Under the pieces are notes generated by a model. The model was not told the DNA's origin and did no database searches. It saw only the letters and a program-made list of their open reading frames with translations. A stretch of DNA of 64,000 nt from the NCBI GenBank assembly GCA_002422085.1, contig DISZ01000011.1, positions 41,768 to 105,767 on the forward strand. Reading direction: 5' to 3'. This document shows, in pieces, positions 42,715 through 51,577 of the stretch; positions within the stretch are counted from its first letter, which is position 1, and the number at the start of each line of letters is the position of its first letter. The position numbers were made by a program, and so were the translations under genes. The stretch comes from Rhodobacteraceae bacterium UBA6197. GTDB taxonomy: Bacteria > Pseudomonadota > Alphaproteobacteria > Rhodobacterales > Rhodobacteraceae.

Positions 42715-44103
42715 TCAGGCGTGAATCGCCCCGTCACCGCATGCCAGAGCGGCCTCGCGGACGGCCTCGCTGAAGGTCGGGTGGGCGTGGCAGGTCAGCG
42801 CGAGATCTTGCGCCGAGGCGCCGAACTCCATCGCGACGCAGACCTCGTGGATCAGGTCACCCGCAGCGGGGCCGATGATGTGGCAGCCAAGGATCCGATC
42901 GGTGGCCTTGTCGGCCAGCAGTTTCACAAAGCCCTCGCCCTGAAATACGGCCTTAGCGCGCCCGTTGCCCATGAACGAGAATTTGCCGACCTTGTAGGCG
43001 CGACCTTGTTCCTTGAGCTGTTCTTCGGTCTTGCCGACCGAGGCGACTTCGGGGGTGGTGTAGACCACGCCGGGGATCACGTCATAGTTCACATGGCCCG
43101 CCTTGCCGGCGATGATTTCGGCCAGCGCCATGCCTTCGTCTTCGGCCTTATGCGCCAGCATCGGCCCGACGATCGCATCGCCGATCGCATACAAGCCTTT
43201 GATATTGGTTGCGAAATGTTCGTCGGTCTTGATCTGGCCACGGGCCAGCATCGCGACGCCAAGTGCTTCGAGCCCCAAGCCGGCGGTGTAGGGTTTGCGG
43301 CCGGTGGCGACCAGAACGACCTCGGCTTCGAGGCTGTGGCTGCTGTCGTCCTTGCGCAGCTTGTAGTGCAGGGTGTTTTTCGATTTGCCCTTGTCGACGG
43401 TCTGGACGGCGGCGCCGAGAATGAACTTGAGGCCCTGTTTCGTCAGGATTTTCTGGAACGCTCTGGCGACTTCGGCGTCCATGCCGGGGGTGATCGCGTC
43501 GAGGTATTCAACCACGGTTACGTCGGTGCCGAGGCGGGCATAGACCGAGCCCATTTCGAGGCCGATCACGCCGGCGCCGATCACCACCATGGATTTCGGC
43601 ACCTTGGGCAGCGTCAGCGCGCCGGTCGAGGTGACGATGGTCTTTTCGTCGATCTCGACGCCGGGCAGGGCGGAGGGCTCGGAACCTGTTGCAATAACGA
43701 TGTTTTTTGCTTCGTGAACATCGTCGCCGACCTGCACCTGACCGGCGGCGGGGAGGCTGGCCCAGCCCTTGATCCAGGTCACCTTGTTCTTCTTGAACAG
43801 GAACTCGATGCCCTTGGTATTGGTGCCGATCACCTCGTCCTTATAGGCGAGCATCTGGTTCCAGTCGACCGAGGGGGATTTGCCTTTCAGGCCCATCTTG
43901 GCGAAGTTGTGTTCGGCTTCGTGCAGCGAATGGGTGGCGTGCAGCAGCGCTTTCGAGGGGATGCAGCCGACGTTGAGGCAGGTGCCGCCAAGGGCATCGC
44001 GACCCTCGACAACGGCGGTCTTGAGGCCCAGTTGCGCGCAGCGGATGGCGCAGACATAGCCGCCGGGACCGCCGCCGATGATGATGACGTCAAAGCTTGC
44101 CAT
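42715..44103 (-). CDS. lpd: Dihydrolipoyl dehydrogenase (E3)
   Basis: This is the 462-residue flavoprotein that reoxidises lipoyl groups of the 2-oxoglutarate (and possibly pyruvate) dehydrogenase complex with NAD+. FAD site: DVIIIGGGPGGYVCAIR. Redox disulfide: GGTCLNVGCIPSK (Cys42, Cys47). NAD site: VVIGAGVIGLEMGSVYARLG. The C-terminal active-site histidine is in CHAHPTFSEA. GAAAGGGAAAGACCC lies before the ATG. It is the last gene of the sucC-to-lpd run on the minus strand, about 100 bases after a MAPEG gene, which fits a dedicated E3 of the 2-oxoglutarate complex. Confidence 0.97.
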   Translation of the reverse strand: MASFDVIIIGGGPGGYVCAIRCAQLGLKTAVVEGRDALGGTCLNVGCIPSKALLHATHSLHEAEHNFAKMGLKGKSPSVDWNQMLAYKDEVIGTNTKGIEFLFKKNKVTWIKGWASLPAAGQVQVGDDVHEAKNIVIATGSEPSALPGVEIDEKTIVTSTGALTLPKVPKSMVVIGAGVIGLEMGSVYARLGTDVTVVEYLDAITPGMDAEVARAFQKILTKQGLKFILGAAVQTVDKGKSKNTLHYKLRKDDSSHSLEAEVVLVATGRKPYTAGLGLEALGVAMLARGQIKTDEHFATNIKGLYAIGDAIVGPMLAHKAEDEGMALAEIIAGKAGHVNYDVIPGVVYTTPEVASVGKTEEQLKEQGRAYKVGKFSFMGNGRAKAVFQGEGFVKLLADKATDRILGCHIIGPAAGDLIHEVCVAMEFGASAQDLALTCHAHPTFSEAVREAALACGDGAIHA

Positions 44104-44208
44104 GGGTCTTTCCCTTTCGGTAAGTGTCGGATTTCACGAATATTATTTCCATCATATTGGCATCATATCCGCATCCATAAGGACGGTAGGAGGGGGCGGG
44201 CGCGGCGC

Positions 44209-44598
44209 TCACAAGAGCGCCACGAGAATGAGGGTCGCGCAGCAGGCCAAGGCCACGCCCCAGAGGTCGCAGCGGCGGGGGTGCCAGCCAAGGGCATGGC
44301 CCGGGATGGGACGCGCGCGCGCGGCGCGGCAGATGCAGGCGGTGGGCTGGGGGCCGGACTGGTCCGGGGCGGTGAGGGCGAGGCCGGCGGTGGCAAAGGG
44401 GCCCGGCATCCGGGCAGAGGTGTCAGGCACGCGCGGCAAACGCGCGGTGACCGGGCGCATCGTGCAGCTTGACGCGTGGTCGCGCGGGCCGGTGGCATGA
44501 CCGCCCCCGAGATCGCGGTTTGCCATGGCCGAGGCCAGCGCGAAATGCGCGAAAGGCAAGAGGCCGGCAAGGGCGAGGGCGGTCAGTTCGGCGGGCAT
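44209..44598 (-). CDS. MAPEG-family membrane protein, divergent
   Basis: This is a 129-residue protein in the position where Rhodobacteraceae often have a MAPEG (eicosanoid/glutathione metabolism) membrane protein. MPAELTALALAGLLPFAHFA, ATGPRD, TARLPR, APDQSGPQ and ALGWHPRRCDLWGVA align in order with the family. However, the usual 'NHFEGLxLF' segment reads DTSARMPGPF, and the internal membrane helices are poorly hydrophobic for this family (ICRAARARPIPGHALGWH). It keeps an open frame but looks degraded or fast-evolving. It lies between odhB and lpd on the same strand. Whether it is still functional is doubtful. Confidence 0.6.
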   Translation of the reverse strand: MPAELTALALAGLLPFAHFALASAMANRDLGGGHATGPRDHASSCTMRPVTARLPRVPDTSARMPGPFATAGLALTAPDQSGPQPTACICRAARARPIPGHALGWHPRRCDLWGVALACCATLILVALL

Positions 44599-44623
44599 CG
44601 GGTCTCGGGTCGGTGGGGGTAGG

Positions 44624-44705
44624 GCGGGGGGCTGTCTGCCCCCCGGACCCCCCGAGGATACTTGAACGAAGGCGAAAAGGGGAGAGGGCAGGGCCAGCCC
44701 CCCTT
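44624..44705. repeat. Diverged dispersed repeat between odhB and MAPEG genes
   Basis: GGGGGGCTGTCTGCCCCCC is followed by CCCCCGAGGATACTTGAACG and AAGGCGAAAAGGGG, a weaker relative of the GAGTATTT type arms. The same GGGGGCTGTCTGCCCCC stem occurs at 42517. It lies just downstream of the odhB stop. Confidence 0.6.
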
Positions 44706-44719
44706 TTCGGGCGGATGCC

Positions 44720-46273
44720 CTAGAGATCCATCAGCAGGCGGCGCGGGTCTTCGAGCGCCTCTTTCACCCGGACGAGGAAGGTCACCGCCCCTTTGCCATC
44801 GACCACGCGGTGATCGTAGCTCAGCGCCAGATACATCATCGGGCGGATCACGATCTGGCCGTTCACCACGACCGGGCGTTCCTGGATCTTGTGCATGCCG
44901 AGGATGCCCGATTGCGGCGGGTTCAGGATCGGCGAGGACATCAGCGAGCCATAGACGCCGCCGTTCGAGATGGTGAACGAGCCGCCCTGCATTTCTGCCA
45001 TCGAGAGTTTGCCGTCGCGCGCGCGCAGGCCCAGTTCGGCGATCTTCTTTTCGATCGCGGCAAAGCCCATCTGGTCGGCGTCGCGCAACACCGGCACGAC
45101 GAGGCCCGAGGGCGTGCCCACCGCCACGCCCATATGGACGTAGTTCTTGTAGACCACATCGCCGCCGTCGATTTCGGCGTTGACCTCGGGGACTTCTTTC
45201 AGGGCGTGGGTGCAGGCCTTGACGAAGAACGACATGAAGCCAAGCTTGACGCCGTGTTTCTTTTCGAACTGGTCCTTGTATTCGTTGCGCAAACCCATGA
45301 TGCCGGACATGTCCACCTCGTTATAGGTGGTCAGCATGGCGGCGGTGTTCTGCGCGTCTTTCAGGCGGCGCGCGATGGTGGCGCGCAGGCGGGTCATCTT
45401 CACGCGCTCTTCGCGGGCGGCGTCCTGGGCCGGGGCGGGGCTGCGCGGGGCGGCGGCCGGGGCCGGGGCGACCGAGACGGCGACCGGGGCGGCGCGGCTG
45501 GCGGCTTGTGCGACGTCTTCCTTCATCACCCGGCCATCGCGGCCGGTGCCGGTGACGGCATCGCGGCTGATCCCGGCCTCGGCCATGGCTTTCTTGGCCG
45601 AGGGAGCGTCTTCGACGTCTTTGCCGGCCGGGGTCGGCGCGGCGGCGGCGGCGGCGGGGGCTGCTGCGGCGGCCGGGGCCGGGCTGGCGGCGGCGGCGCC
45701 TTCGGTGACGATCGCGAGACGCGCCTTGGCATCGACCGTGGCGCCTTCTGGCGCGAGGATCTCGGCCAGAACACCGGCGACGGGCGAGGGCACCTCGACC
45801 GAGACCTTGTCGGTTTCAAGCTCACACAGCATCTCATCGACGGCGACCGCATCGCCCACCTTCTTGAACCAGGTGGAAACGGTGGCTTCGGTCACGCTTT
45901 CGCCCAGGGAGGGCACCATTACGTCAGTCATCTTGACCTCATTGTTCTGCGGCGCGGCCCCTTGGTCAGGGCGCGCACCCGATTTTGAAGAAATCTCGGC
46001 GGTGTCGGGGGCGGGGCCGGCGGCGGTATCGGGGCCGGCCTCGGTGATCTGTGCAAGCAGCGCGTCAACGCCGACGGTGCTGCCTTCGGCGGCGACGATT
46101 TCGACCAGGCGGCCCGCCACGGGGGCGTGGATTTCGACGGTGACCTTGTCGGTTTCGAGTTCGCACAGCAGCTCGTCGAGGGCGACGAGGTCACCGGGCT
46201 TCTTGAACCAGGTGGCGACGATCGCCTCGGAGACGCTTTCGCCCAGGGCGGGAACGCGGACCGGCGTCGACAT
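44720..46273 (-). CDS. sucB: 2-oxoglutarate dehydrogenase E2 (dihydrolipoyl succinyltransferase) with two lipoyl domains
   Basis: This is the 517-residue core of the 2-oxoglutarate dehydrogenase complex. Lipoyl domain 1 (about 3-77) has its lipoylated lysine in ELETDKVTVE (Lys43). Lipoyl domain 2 (about 116-191) has it in ELETDKVSVE (Lys156). An Ala/Pro linker, a peripheral-subunit-binding domain (SAKKAMAEAGISRDAVTGTG) and the catalytic domain follow, ending with the active-site DHRVVDGKGAV. Many E2o proteins have only one lipoyl domain. Met115 (KMTDVMVPSLGESV) looks like a former start, so domain 1 may be a later fusion. The start is one base after the sucA stop on the minus strand, so they are coupled. 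Confidence 0.96.
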   Translation of the reverse strand: MSTPVRVPALGESVSEAIVATWFKKPGDLVALDELLCELETDKVTVEIHAPVAGRLVEIVAAEGSTVGVDALLAQITEAGPDTAAGPAPDTAEISSKSGARPDQGAAPQNNEVKMTDVMVPSLGESVTEATVSTWFKKVGDAVAVDEMLCELETDKVSVEVPSPVAGVLAEILAPEGATVDAKARLAIVTEGAAAASPAPAAAAAPAAAAAAPTPAGKDVEDAPSAKKAMAEAGISRDAVTGTGRDGRVMKEDVAQAASRAAPVAVSVAPAPAAAPRSPAPAQDAAREERVKMTRLRATIARRLKDAQNTAAMLTTYNEVDMSGIMGLRNEYKDQFEKKHGVKLGFMSFFVKACTHALKEVPEVNAEIDGGDVVYKNYVHMGVAVGTPSGLVVPVLRDADQMGFAAIEKKIAELGLRARDGKLSMAEMQGGSFTISNGGVYGSLMSSPILNPPQSGILGMHKIQERPVVVNGQIVIRPMMYLALSYDHRVVDGKGAVTFLVRVKEALEDPRRLLMDL

Positions 46274-46274
46274 C

Positions 46275-49232
46275 TTAGCCCCCTAGCGTCAGGGATTCGC
46301 TGACCAGCGCTTCCTGTTCCGCCTTGTGGCGCGAGGCAAGACCCGTGGCCGGCGAGGCCGAGGCATTGCGGCCGACGTAGCGTGGCCGCGCATGCTTGGC
46401 GCCGATCCGGTCGAGGACCCATTCGATGTTCGGCTCGACAAAGCTCCAGGCGCCCTGGTTCTTCGGCTCTTCCTGACACCAGACGACTTCGGCCTGCTTG
46501 AAGCGGCTGAGTTCCTTGACCATCGACTGCGCCGGGAACGGGTAGAACTGTTCCAGCCGCAGCAGATAGACGTTGTCGAGGCCGCGTTTGTCGCGTTCGG
46601 TCAGAAGGTCGTAGTAGACCTTGCCGGAACAGATCACGACGCGCTTGATCTTGGCGTCGGCGACCAGCTTGGTGTCCGACGCGCCGCTTTGGGCGTCATC
46701 CCACAGCACCCGCAGGAAACTGGACCCGGTGGTGAACTCTTCCGCCCTGGACACGCAAAGCGGGTGACGCAGCAGCGATTTCGGCGTCATCAGGATCAGC
46801 GGTTTGCGGAAGTTGCGGTGCATCTGGCGGCGCAGGATGTGGAAGTAGTTCGCCGGGGTCGAGCAATTTGCCACGATCCAGTTGTCTTCGGCCGAGTTTT
46901 GCAAGAACCGCTCAAGCCGGGCCGAGGAATGTTCCGGCCCCTGGCCTTCAAAGCCATGCGGCAGCAGGCACACAAGGCCCGACATCCGCAGCCATTTGCG
47001 TTCGCCCGAGCTGATGAACTGGTCGAACATGATCTGCGCGCCATTGGCAAAGTCGCCAAACTGCGCCTCCCACAGGGTCAGGGTGTTCGGTTCGGCCAGC
47101 GAATAGCCGTATTCGAAGCCCAGCACGGCATATTCCGACAGCATGCTGTCGATCACCTCGTAGCGCGCCTGACCCGGCTGGATGTGGTTCAGCGGATAAT
47201 AGCGTTCTTCGGTGGTCTGATCGACCAGCGCCGAGTGACGCTGGCTGAAGGTGCCGCGGGCGCAGTCCTGACCCGCAAGGCGCACCGGGAAGCCCTCGGC
47301 GACCAGCGAGCCGAAGGCCAGCGCCTCGGCGGTGGCCCAATCAAAGCCGGTGCCGGATTTGAACACCGCGGCCTTGTTGTCAAGCTGGCGCGCGACGGTC
47401 TTGTGCAGGTCGAAGTTTTCCGGCGGGGTCGAGAGGGCGCGGCCCACCTTGGCCATCAGCTCGGGCGAGATCTCGGTCTTGCCGGGCTCATAGTCGGCAC
47501 GCTCGCGGTCGAGCCCCGACCAGCGGCCATCCAGCCAGTCGGCCTTGTTCGGCTTGAAGTTCTTGCCGGCCTCGAATTCCTCGTTCAGGCGGGCCTGGAA
47601 CGCGGCTTTCATGTCTTCGATTTCGCCCTCGGGGATCAGCCCGTCGGCCACCAGACGTTCGGTATAAAGTTGCAGCGTGGTTTTCTGGCGCTTGATGGTT
47701 TTATACATCGCCGGGTTGGTGAACATCGGCTCGTCGCCTTCGTTGTGACCAAAGCGGCGGTAGCAGAAGATGTCGAGCACGACATCCTTGGCGAATTTCT
47801 GGCGGAACTCGGTGGCGACCTTGGCGGCGTGGACCACCGCTTCGGGGTCATCGCCGTTGACGTGGAAGATCGGTGCCTCGACCATCAGGGCGATGTCGGT
47901 CGGATAGGGCGACGAGCGGCTGAACGACGGCGCGGTGGTAAAGCCGATCTGGTTGTTCACCACGATATGCATGGTGCCGCCGGTGCGATGCCCGACCAGC
48001 CCCGACAGGCCAAAACATTCGGCCACGACACCTTGTCCGGCAAAGGCCGCGTCGCCATGCAGCAGGATCGGCAACACCGAGCGGCGGGTCTTGTCGCCGA
48101 ACTGTTCTTGCTTGGCGCGCACCTTGCCCAGCACGACCGGGTTCACCGCCTCGAGGTGCGAGGGGTTGGCGGTCAGCGACAGGTGCACCTTGTTGCCATC
48201 GAATTCGCGGTCCGACGAGGCGCCGAGGTGGTATTTCACATCGCCCGAGCCATCCACGTCTTCGGGCTTGTAAGAGCCGCCCTGAAATTCGTGAAAGATC
48301 GCGCGGTAGGGTTTGTTCAGCACATTGGCCAGCACCGACAGGCGGCCCCGGTGCGGCATGCCGATGACGATTTCGCGCACCCCCAGCGCGCCGCCGCGCT
48401 TGATGATCTGCTCCATCGCCGGGATCAGGCTTTCGCCGCCATCAAGGCCGAAACGCTTGGTGCCCATGTATTTCACATGGAGGAATTTCTCGTAGCCCTC
48501 GGCCTCGACCAGCTTGTTGAGGATCGCGCGACGGCCCTCGCGGGTGAAGGTGATTTCCTTGCCGTAGCCCTCGATCCGTTCTTTCAGCCAAGAGGCCTGT
48601 TCGGGGTCTGAGATATGCATGTATTGCAGCGCGAAGGTGCCGCAGTAGGTGCGTTTCACCAGATCGAGGATCTGCCGCATCGAGGCGACCTGAAGCCCGA
48701 GAACATTGTCGATGAAGATCGGGCGGTCCATGTCGGCCTCGGTGAAACCGTAGGCCTTGGGGTCCAGTTCCGGGTGCTGGGTGATTTCGTGCATGTGCAG
48801 CGGATCAAGGTCGGCGACAAGGTGCCCGCGGATCCGGAAGGCGCGAATAATCATGATCGCGCGGATGCTGTCGAGAACCGCGCGTTTGACCGCCTCGTCG
48901 GAAACCGAAACCCCGACCGCGGCGGCCTTGGCCTTGATCTTGTCGCCCGCGGCCTTGGCCTCGCGCGCCACCGGCCATTCGCCGGTCATCGCGCCGGTCA
49001 GGTCATCGGCGGGCTGCGGCGGCCAGTCGGGCCGGTCCCACGATGCGCCCTGGGCTGCGCGCTTCACATCCAGATCGGACTCGCCGAGGCTGTGAAAGAA
49101 TGCCGCCCAGGCGGTATCGACCGACGAGGGGTCGGCGGCAAAGCGGGCGTAAAGCTGTTCGACGTAATCGGCGTTGACGCCTTGCAGGAAGGACGAGGCG
49201 TGGAACTGGTCGTTGGGGGATTGGTCATTCAT
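46275..49232 (-). CDS. sucA: 2-oxoglutarate dehydrogenase E1
   Basis: This is the 985-residue thiamine-diphosphate-dependent E1 that decarboxylates 2-oxoglutarate and succinylates the E2 lipoyl group. Features are an N-terminal helix for E2 binding (NDQFHASSFLQGVNADYVEQ), GMPHRGRLSVLANV, HLGASSDREFDG, LTANPSHLEAVNPVV, the ThDP/Mg region HGDAAFAGQGVVAEC with NNQIGFTT, HVNGDDPEAVV, YRRFGHNEGDEP, and RGTFSQRHSALVDQ in the second half. The length is normal. The gap to sucD is about 60 bases, so it is co-transcribed with sucD upstream and odhB downstream. Confidence 0.97.
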   Translation of the reverse strand: MNDQSPNDQFHASSFLQGVNADYVEQLYARFAADPSSVDTAWAAFFHSLGESDLDVKRAAQGASWDRPDWPPQPADDLTGAMTGEWPVAREAKAAGDKIKAKAAAVGVSVSDEAVKRAVLDSIRAIMIIRAFRIRGHLVADLDPLHMHEITQHPELDPKAYGFTEADMDRPIFIDNVLGLQVASMRQILDLVKRTYCGTFALQYMHISDPEQASWLKERIEGYGKEITFTREGRRAILNKLVEAEGYEKFLHVKYMGTKRFGLDGGESLIPAMEQIIKRGGALGVREIVIGMPHRGRLSVLANVLNKPYRAIFHEFQGGSYKPEDVDGSGDVKYHLGASSDREFDGNKVHLSLTANPSHLEAVNPVVLGKVRAKQEQFGDKTRRSVLPILLHGDAAFAGQGVVAECFGLSGLVGHRTGGTMHIVVNNQIGFTTAPSFSRSSPYPTDIALMVEAPIFHVNGDDPEAVVHAAKVATEFRQKFAKDVVLDIFCYRRFGHNEGDEPMFTNPAMYKTIKRQKTTLQLYTERLVADGLIPEGEIEDMKAAFQARLNEEFEAGKNFKPNKADWLDGRWSGLDRERADYEPGKTEISPELMAKVGRALSTPPENFDLHKTVARQLDNKAAVFKSGTGFDWATAEALAFGSLVAEGFPVRLAGQDCARGTFSQRHSALVDQTTEERYYPLNHIQPGQARYEVIDSMLSEYAVLGFEYGYSLAEPNTLTLWEAQFGDFANGAQIMFDQFISSGERKWLRMSGLVCLLPHGFEGQGPEHSSARLERFLQNSAEDNWIVANCSTPANYFHILRRQMHRNFRKPLILMTPKSLLRHPLCVSRAEEFTTGSSFLRVLWDDAQSGASDTKLVADAKIKRVVICSGKVYYDLLTERDKRGLDNVYLLRLEQFYPFPAQSMVKELSRFKQAEVVWCQEEPKNQGAWSFVEPNIEWVLDRIGAKHARPRYVGRNASASPATGLASRHKAEQEALVSESLTLGG

Positions 49233-49293
49233 GACAGCACCTGACTGAAGATGAAACCGCGCCCTGCCGGGATCGGAGGGCGCGCTTTTCCGG

Positions 49294-50178
49294 TTAGCCT
49301 TTGATCGCTTTCATCACGGCTTCGCCCAGGCTTGCGGGGCTGTCAGCGACGACGATGCCGGCGGCACGCATCGCCTCGATCTTCGATTCCGCATCGCCCT
49401 TGCCACCGGCGACGATGGCGCCCGCGTGGCCCATGCGGCGGCCCTTGGGGGCGGTGCGGCCGGCGATGAAGCCGGCGGTGGGTTTCCAGCGGCCGCGTTT
49501 CTTTTCATCGGCCAGGAATTGCGCGGCCTCTTCTTCGGCCGAGCCGCCGATTTCACCGATCATGATGATCGAGGTGGTTTCCGGGTCGGCGAGGAACATT
49601 TCCAGCACGTCGATATGTTCGGTGCCCTTGATCGGGTCGCCGCCGATGCCGACGGCGGTGGACTGGCCCAGCCCCAGATCGGTGGTCTGCTTGACCGCCT
49701 CGTAGGTCAGCGTGCCCGAGCGCGACACCACACCGCAAGAGCCGCGTTTGTGGATATGGCCCGGCATGATGCCGATCTTGCAGGCGTCGGGGGTGATGAC
49801 GCCGGGGCAGTTCGGCCCGACCAGCCGCGATTTGGAGCCTTCAAGCGCGCGTTTGACGCGCATCATGTCCAGCACCGGAATCCCCTCGGTGATGCAGACG
49901 ATCAGCTCCATCTCGGCGTCGATCGCCTCGAGGATGCTGTCGGCGGCGAACGGCGGCGGCACATAGATCGCCGATGCGTTGGCGCCGGTGACCGCGCGGG
50001 CCTCGTGAACCGAGTTGAACACCGGCAGGTTGAGGTGGCTGGTGCCGCCCTTGCCGGGGGTCACGCCGCCGACCATCCTGGTGCCATAAGCGATCGCCTG
50101 TTCCGAGTGGAACGTGCCCTGGCTGCCGGTAAAGCCCTGACAGATGACGCGGGTGTTTTCGTTGACGAGGACTGCCAT
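49294..50178 (-). CDS. sucD: Succinyl-CoA synthetase alpha subunit
   Basis: This is the 294-residue alpha subunit that carries the phosphohistidine and CoA-binding site. CoA-binding Rossmann part: QGFTGSQGTFHSEQAIAYGT. GGVTPGKGGTSHLNLPVFN and GPNCPGVITPDACKIGIMPG are typical. The phosphorylated histidine is in GRRMGHAGAIVAGGKG (about 246). It pairs with SucC. In most bacteria sucC and sucD overlap or abut, but here about 1.4 kb with two to three unknown genes lies between them. AGGAAACGACACTC precedes the ATG. Confidence 0.97.
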   Translation of the reverse strand: MAVLVNENTRVICQGFTGSQGTFHSEQAIAYGTRMVGGVTPGKGGTSHLNLPVFNSVHEARAVTGANASAIYVPPPFAADSILEAIDAEMELIVCITEGIPVLDMMRVKRALEGSKSRLVGPNCPGVITPDACKIGIMPGHIHKRGSCGVVSRSGTLTYEAVKQTTDLGLGQSTAVGIGGDPIKGTEHIDVLEMFLADPETTSIIMIGEIGGSAEEEAAQFLADEKKRGRWKPTAGFIAGRTAPKGRRMGHAGAIVAGGKGDAESKIEAMRAAGIVVADSPASLGEAVMKAIKG

Positions 50179-50223
50179 GAGTGTCGTTTCCTATCGATAT
50201 GGGGGGGGGCCCCCGGATCCATG

Positions 50224-50859
50224 TTACCGTGAGTGCGAGATCCCGAGGATCAGGCGTGAATATGAAAGCGTCGGGGCCAGCCGTTGCAGAAAGATCACCG
50301 CGCCCGCACCCCTGCCCGCAGCGGTGCCGGTCGCCACCGCAAGCTCGGTGTTGGGGCTGACGCGGGTCGGATCAAGCGGCGTCGCCGCCGGAAAATCCTG
50401 CGCGATCATGGCGCGGATCCGCGCCGTCTGGCCGGTGCGCGCAACCGCCCCGACCGCGCAGCTGCGCCCGTCATCGGCGACCAGCACCATCGGTCTTTGG
50501 TCATCGACGACAAAGGCGGTGACGCCGGTCGCCCGGTCTTCGGGCACGGCGACATAATCCGCCGCACGCAACTTTGCGGCCAGCGCCGCCGGGTCGCGCG
50601 GCCCGTCAAGACAGAATTTCCGAAACGCCGCGACCAGCGCCGAGGGCGACGACTTTGGCACGACATTGCTGTGGCGGATGTTGGCAAGCTCGTAAAGCTC
50701 GGAGGTGACGGGTGCCCGTGCGGCGCGGACGGCGCCGGTCTGTGGCGGCGCGAAACAGGCCGCGACCAGCGCCGGAACCGCCCAGGCCGCGTGGCGCGCG
50801 CGCAAGCGCCCGAAGGCGGTGGCGGCGGTATTCCCGAAGGTGACGGGTGCGGCCATCAT
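50224..50859 (-). CDS. Uncharacterised protein between sucC and sucD
   Basis: This is a 211-residue protein of unknown family. A hydrophobic N-terminal segment (AAWAVPALVAACFAPP, about 24-39) could be a signal peptide or anchor, and a cysteine near its end is not in a clear lipobox. The mature part has SELYELANIRHSNVVPKSSP, FCLDGPRDPAALAAKLRAAD and DDQRPMVLVADDGRSCAVGA. That patterning of two cysteines could form a disulfide in the periplasm. AAGGGG lies seven bases before the first of two adjacent ATGs. The start overlaps the stop of a 31-codon frame. It is in line with the suc genes and probably co-transcribed. Confidence 0.7.
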   Translation of the reverse strand: MMAAPVTFGNTAATAFGRLRARHAAWAVPALVAACFAPPQTGAVRAARAPVTSELYELANIRHSNVVPKSSPSALVAAFRKFCLDGPRDPAALAAKLRAADYVAVPEDRATGVTAFVVDDQRPMVLVADDGRSCAVGAVARTGQTARIRAMIAQDFPAATPLDPTRVSPNTELAVATGTAAGRGAGAVIFLQRLAPTLSYSRLILGISHSR

Positions 50860-50951
50860 TCGATTACCCCTTGCGCGGCCCCGGACACGTCCGCGCCGCC
50901 GGTCAGCGACCGGAGGGTAACGAGCGTGGTTTCGGCGGCGCTTGCGGCCAT
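50856..50951 (-). CDS. Possible 31-aa peptide upstream of the suc-operon unknown gene
   Basis: This is a short frame reading MAASAAETTLVTLRSLTGGA and ending GVIE. AAGGAA lies nine bases before its ATG, and its TGA overlaps the ATG of the following gene (ATGA). The arrangement is that of a translationally coupled small gene, but length is too short for composition to decide. It may be only a leader. Confidence 0.35.
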   Translation of the reverse strand: MAASAAETTLVTLRSLTGGADVSGAAQGVIE

Positions 50952-51022
50952 CTTGGGCGTTCCTTCGGCTTTGCGCGATGTGGCGCGGGGTTCGTGAGGG
51001 CCGGGTGATCCCCGGCCCCGGA

Positions 51023-51574
51023 TCATTGCGGCGCGGTGGTGAAACGCACGGCGCTGTCGACAGTGGACGAACAGACCGGGTCTTGCCCGCCAGACGACAG
51101 GCTGGCCAGCGTGCCGTCAGACAGGGTGAAGGTCATGCAGCCCGCCGCATCGGTGCCCATTTGCGCCGCCGGCAGACCCGCCAGCATCACCGTCATGTTG
51201 AGCAGTTGCGCCGCCTGCGCGGTGGTCAGCGTGATGCTTTCCAGCTTGCAAAAGCTGCCATCCGCGGCCAGCAGGGCCGAGGTGCGTTCGTATTCGGCCG
51301 GGCTGAGGGCGATCAGCCCCTGCTCGGCGTCATCCTTGCGCAGCCAGCCATTCGCGGTGAAGCTGTTGGCGGTGGCCTCGGCATCGCCCGGCGTCAGAAG
51401 GCAGGCGGCATAGCCGGCGGTCATCTGGGTGCTGGCGTCGGGTTCGGCAAGACCGGCCAGCAAGGCGGCCAGCGCGGCAGGGCCTTCGGCCAGCGCGGGG
51501 CTGGCCAGAAGCGCCGGTGCGCCAAGCACCGCTGCCGTTGCAAGAGCCGCTGCCGTGAGCCTGTAACCGGCCAT
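51023..51574 (-). CDS. Uncharacterised exported protein downstream of sucC
   Basis: This is a 183-residue protein. A Sec signal peptide covers about residues 1-29 (AAALATAAVLGAPALLASPALA, cleavage after ALA). The mature part is helical at first (AALAALLAGLAEPDASTQMT), then beta-rich. It has cysteines in YAACLLTPG, GSFCKLES, AAGCMTFTL and DPVCSSTV, suggesting two disulfides in the periplasm. No family recognised. It starts three bases after the sucC stop on the minus strand, so it is tightly linked to sucC and transcribed with it. Its role in a TCA operon is unexplained. Confidence 0.75.
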   Translation of the reverse strand: MAGYRLTAAALATAAVLGAPALLASPALAEGPAALAALLAGLAEPDASTQMTAGYAACLLTPGDAEATANSFTANGWLRKDDAEQGLIALSPAEYERTSALLAADGSFCKLESITLTTAQAAQLLNMTVMLAGLPAAQMGTDAAGCMTFTLSDGTLASLSSGGQDPVCSSTVDSAVRFTTAPQ

Positions 51575-51577
51575 CGC

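Noticed and set aside
46326..48611. 761-codon plus-strand frame
   Set aside because: It is antisense to sucA, whose motifs are unambiguous.
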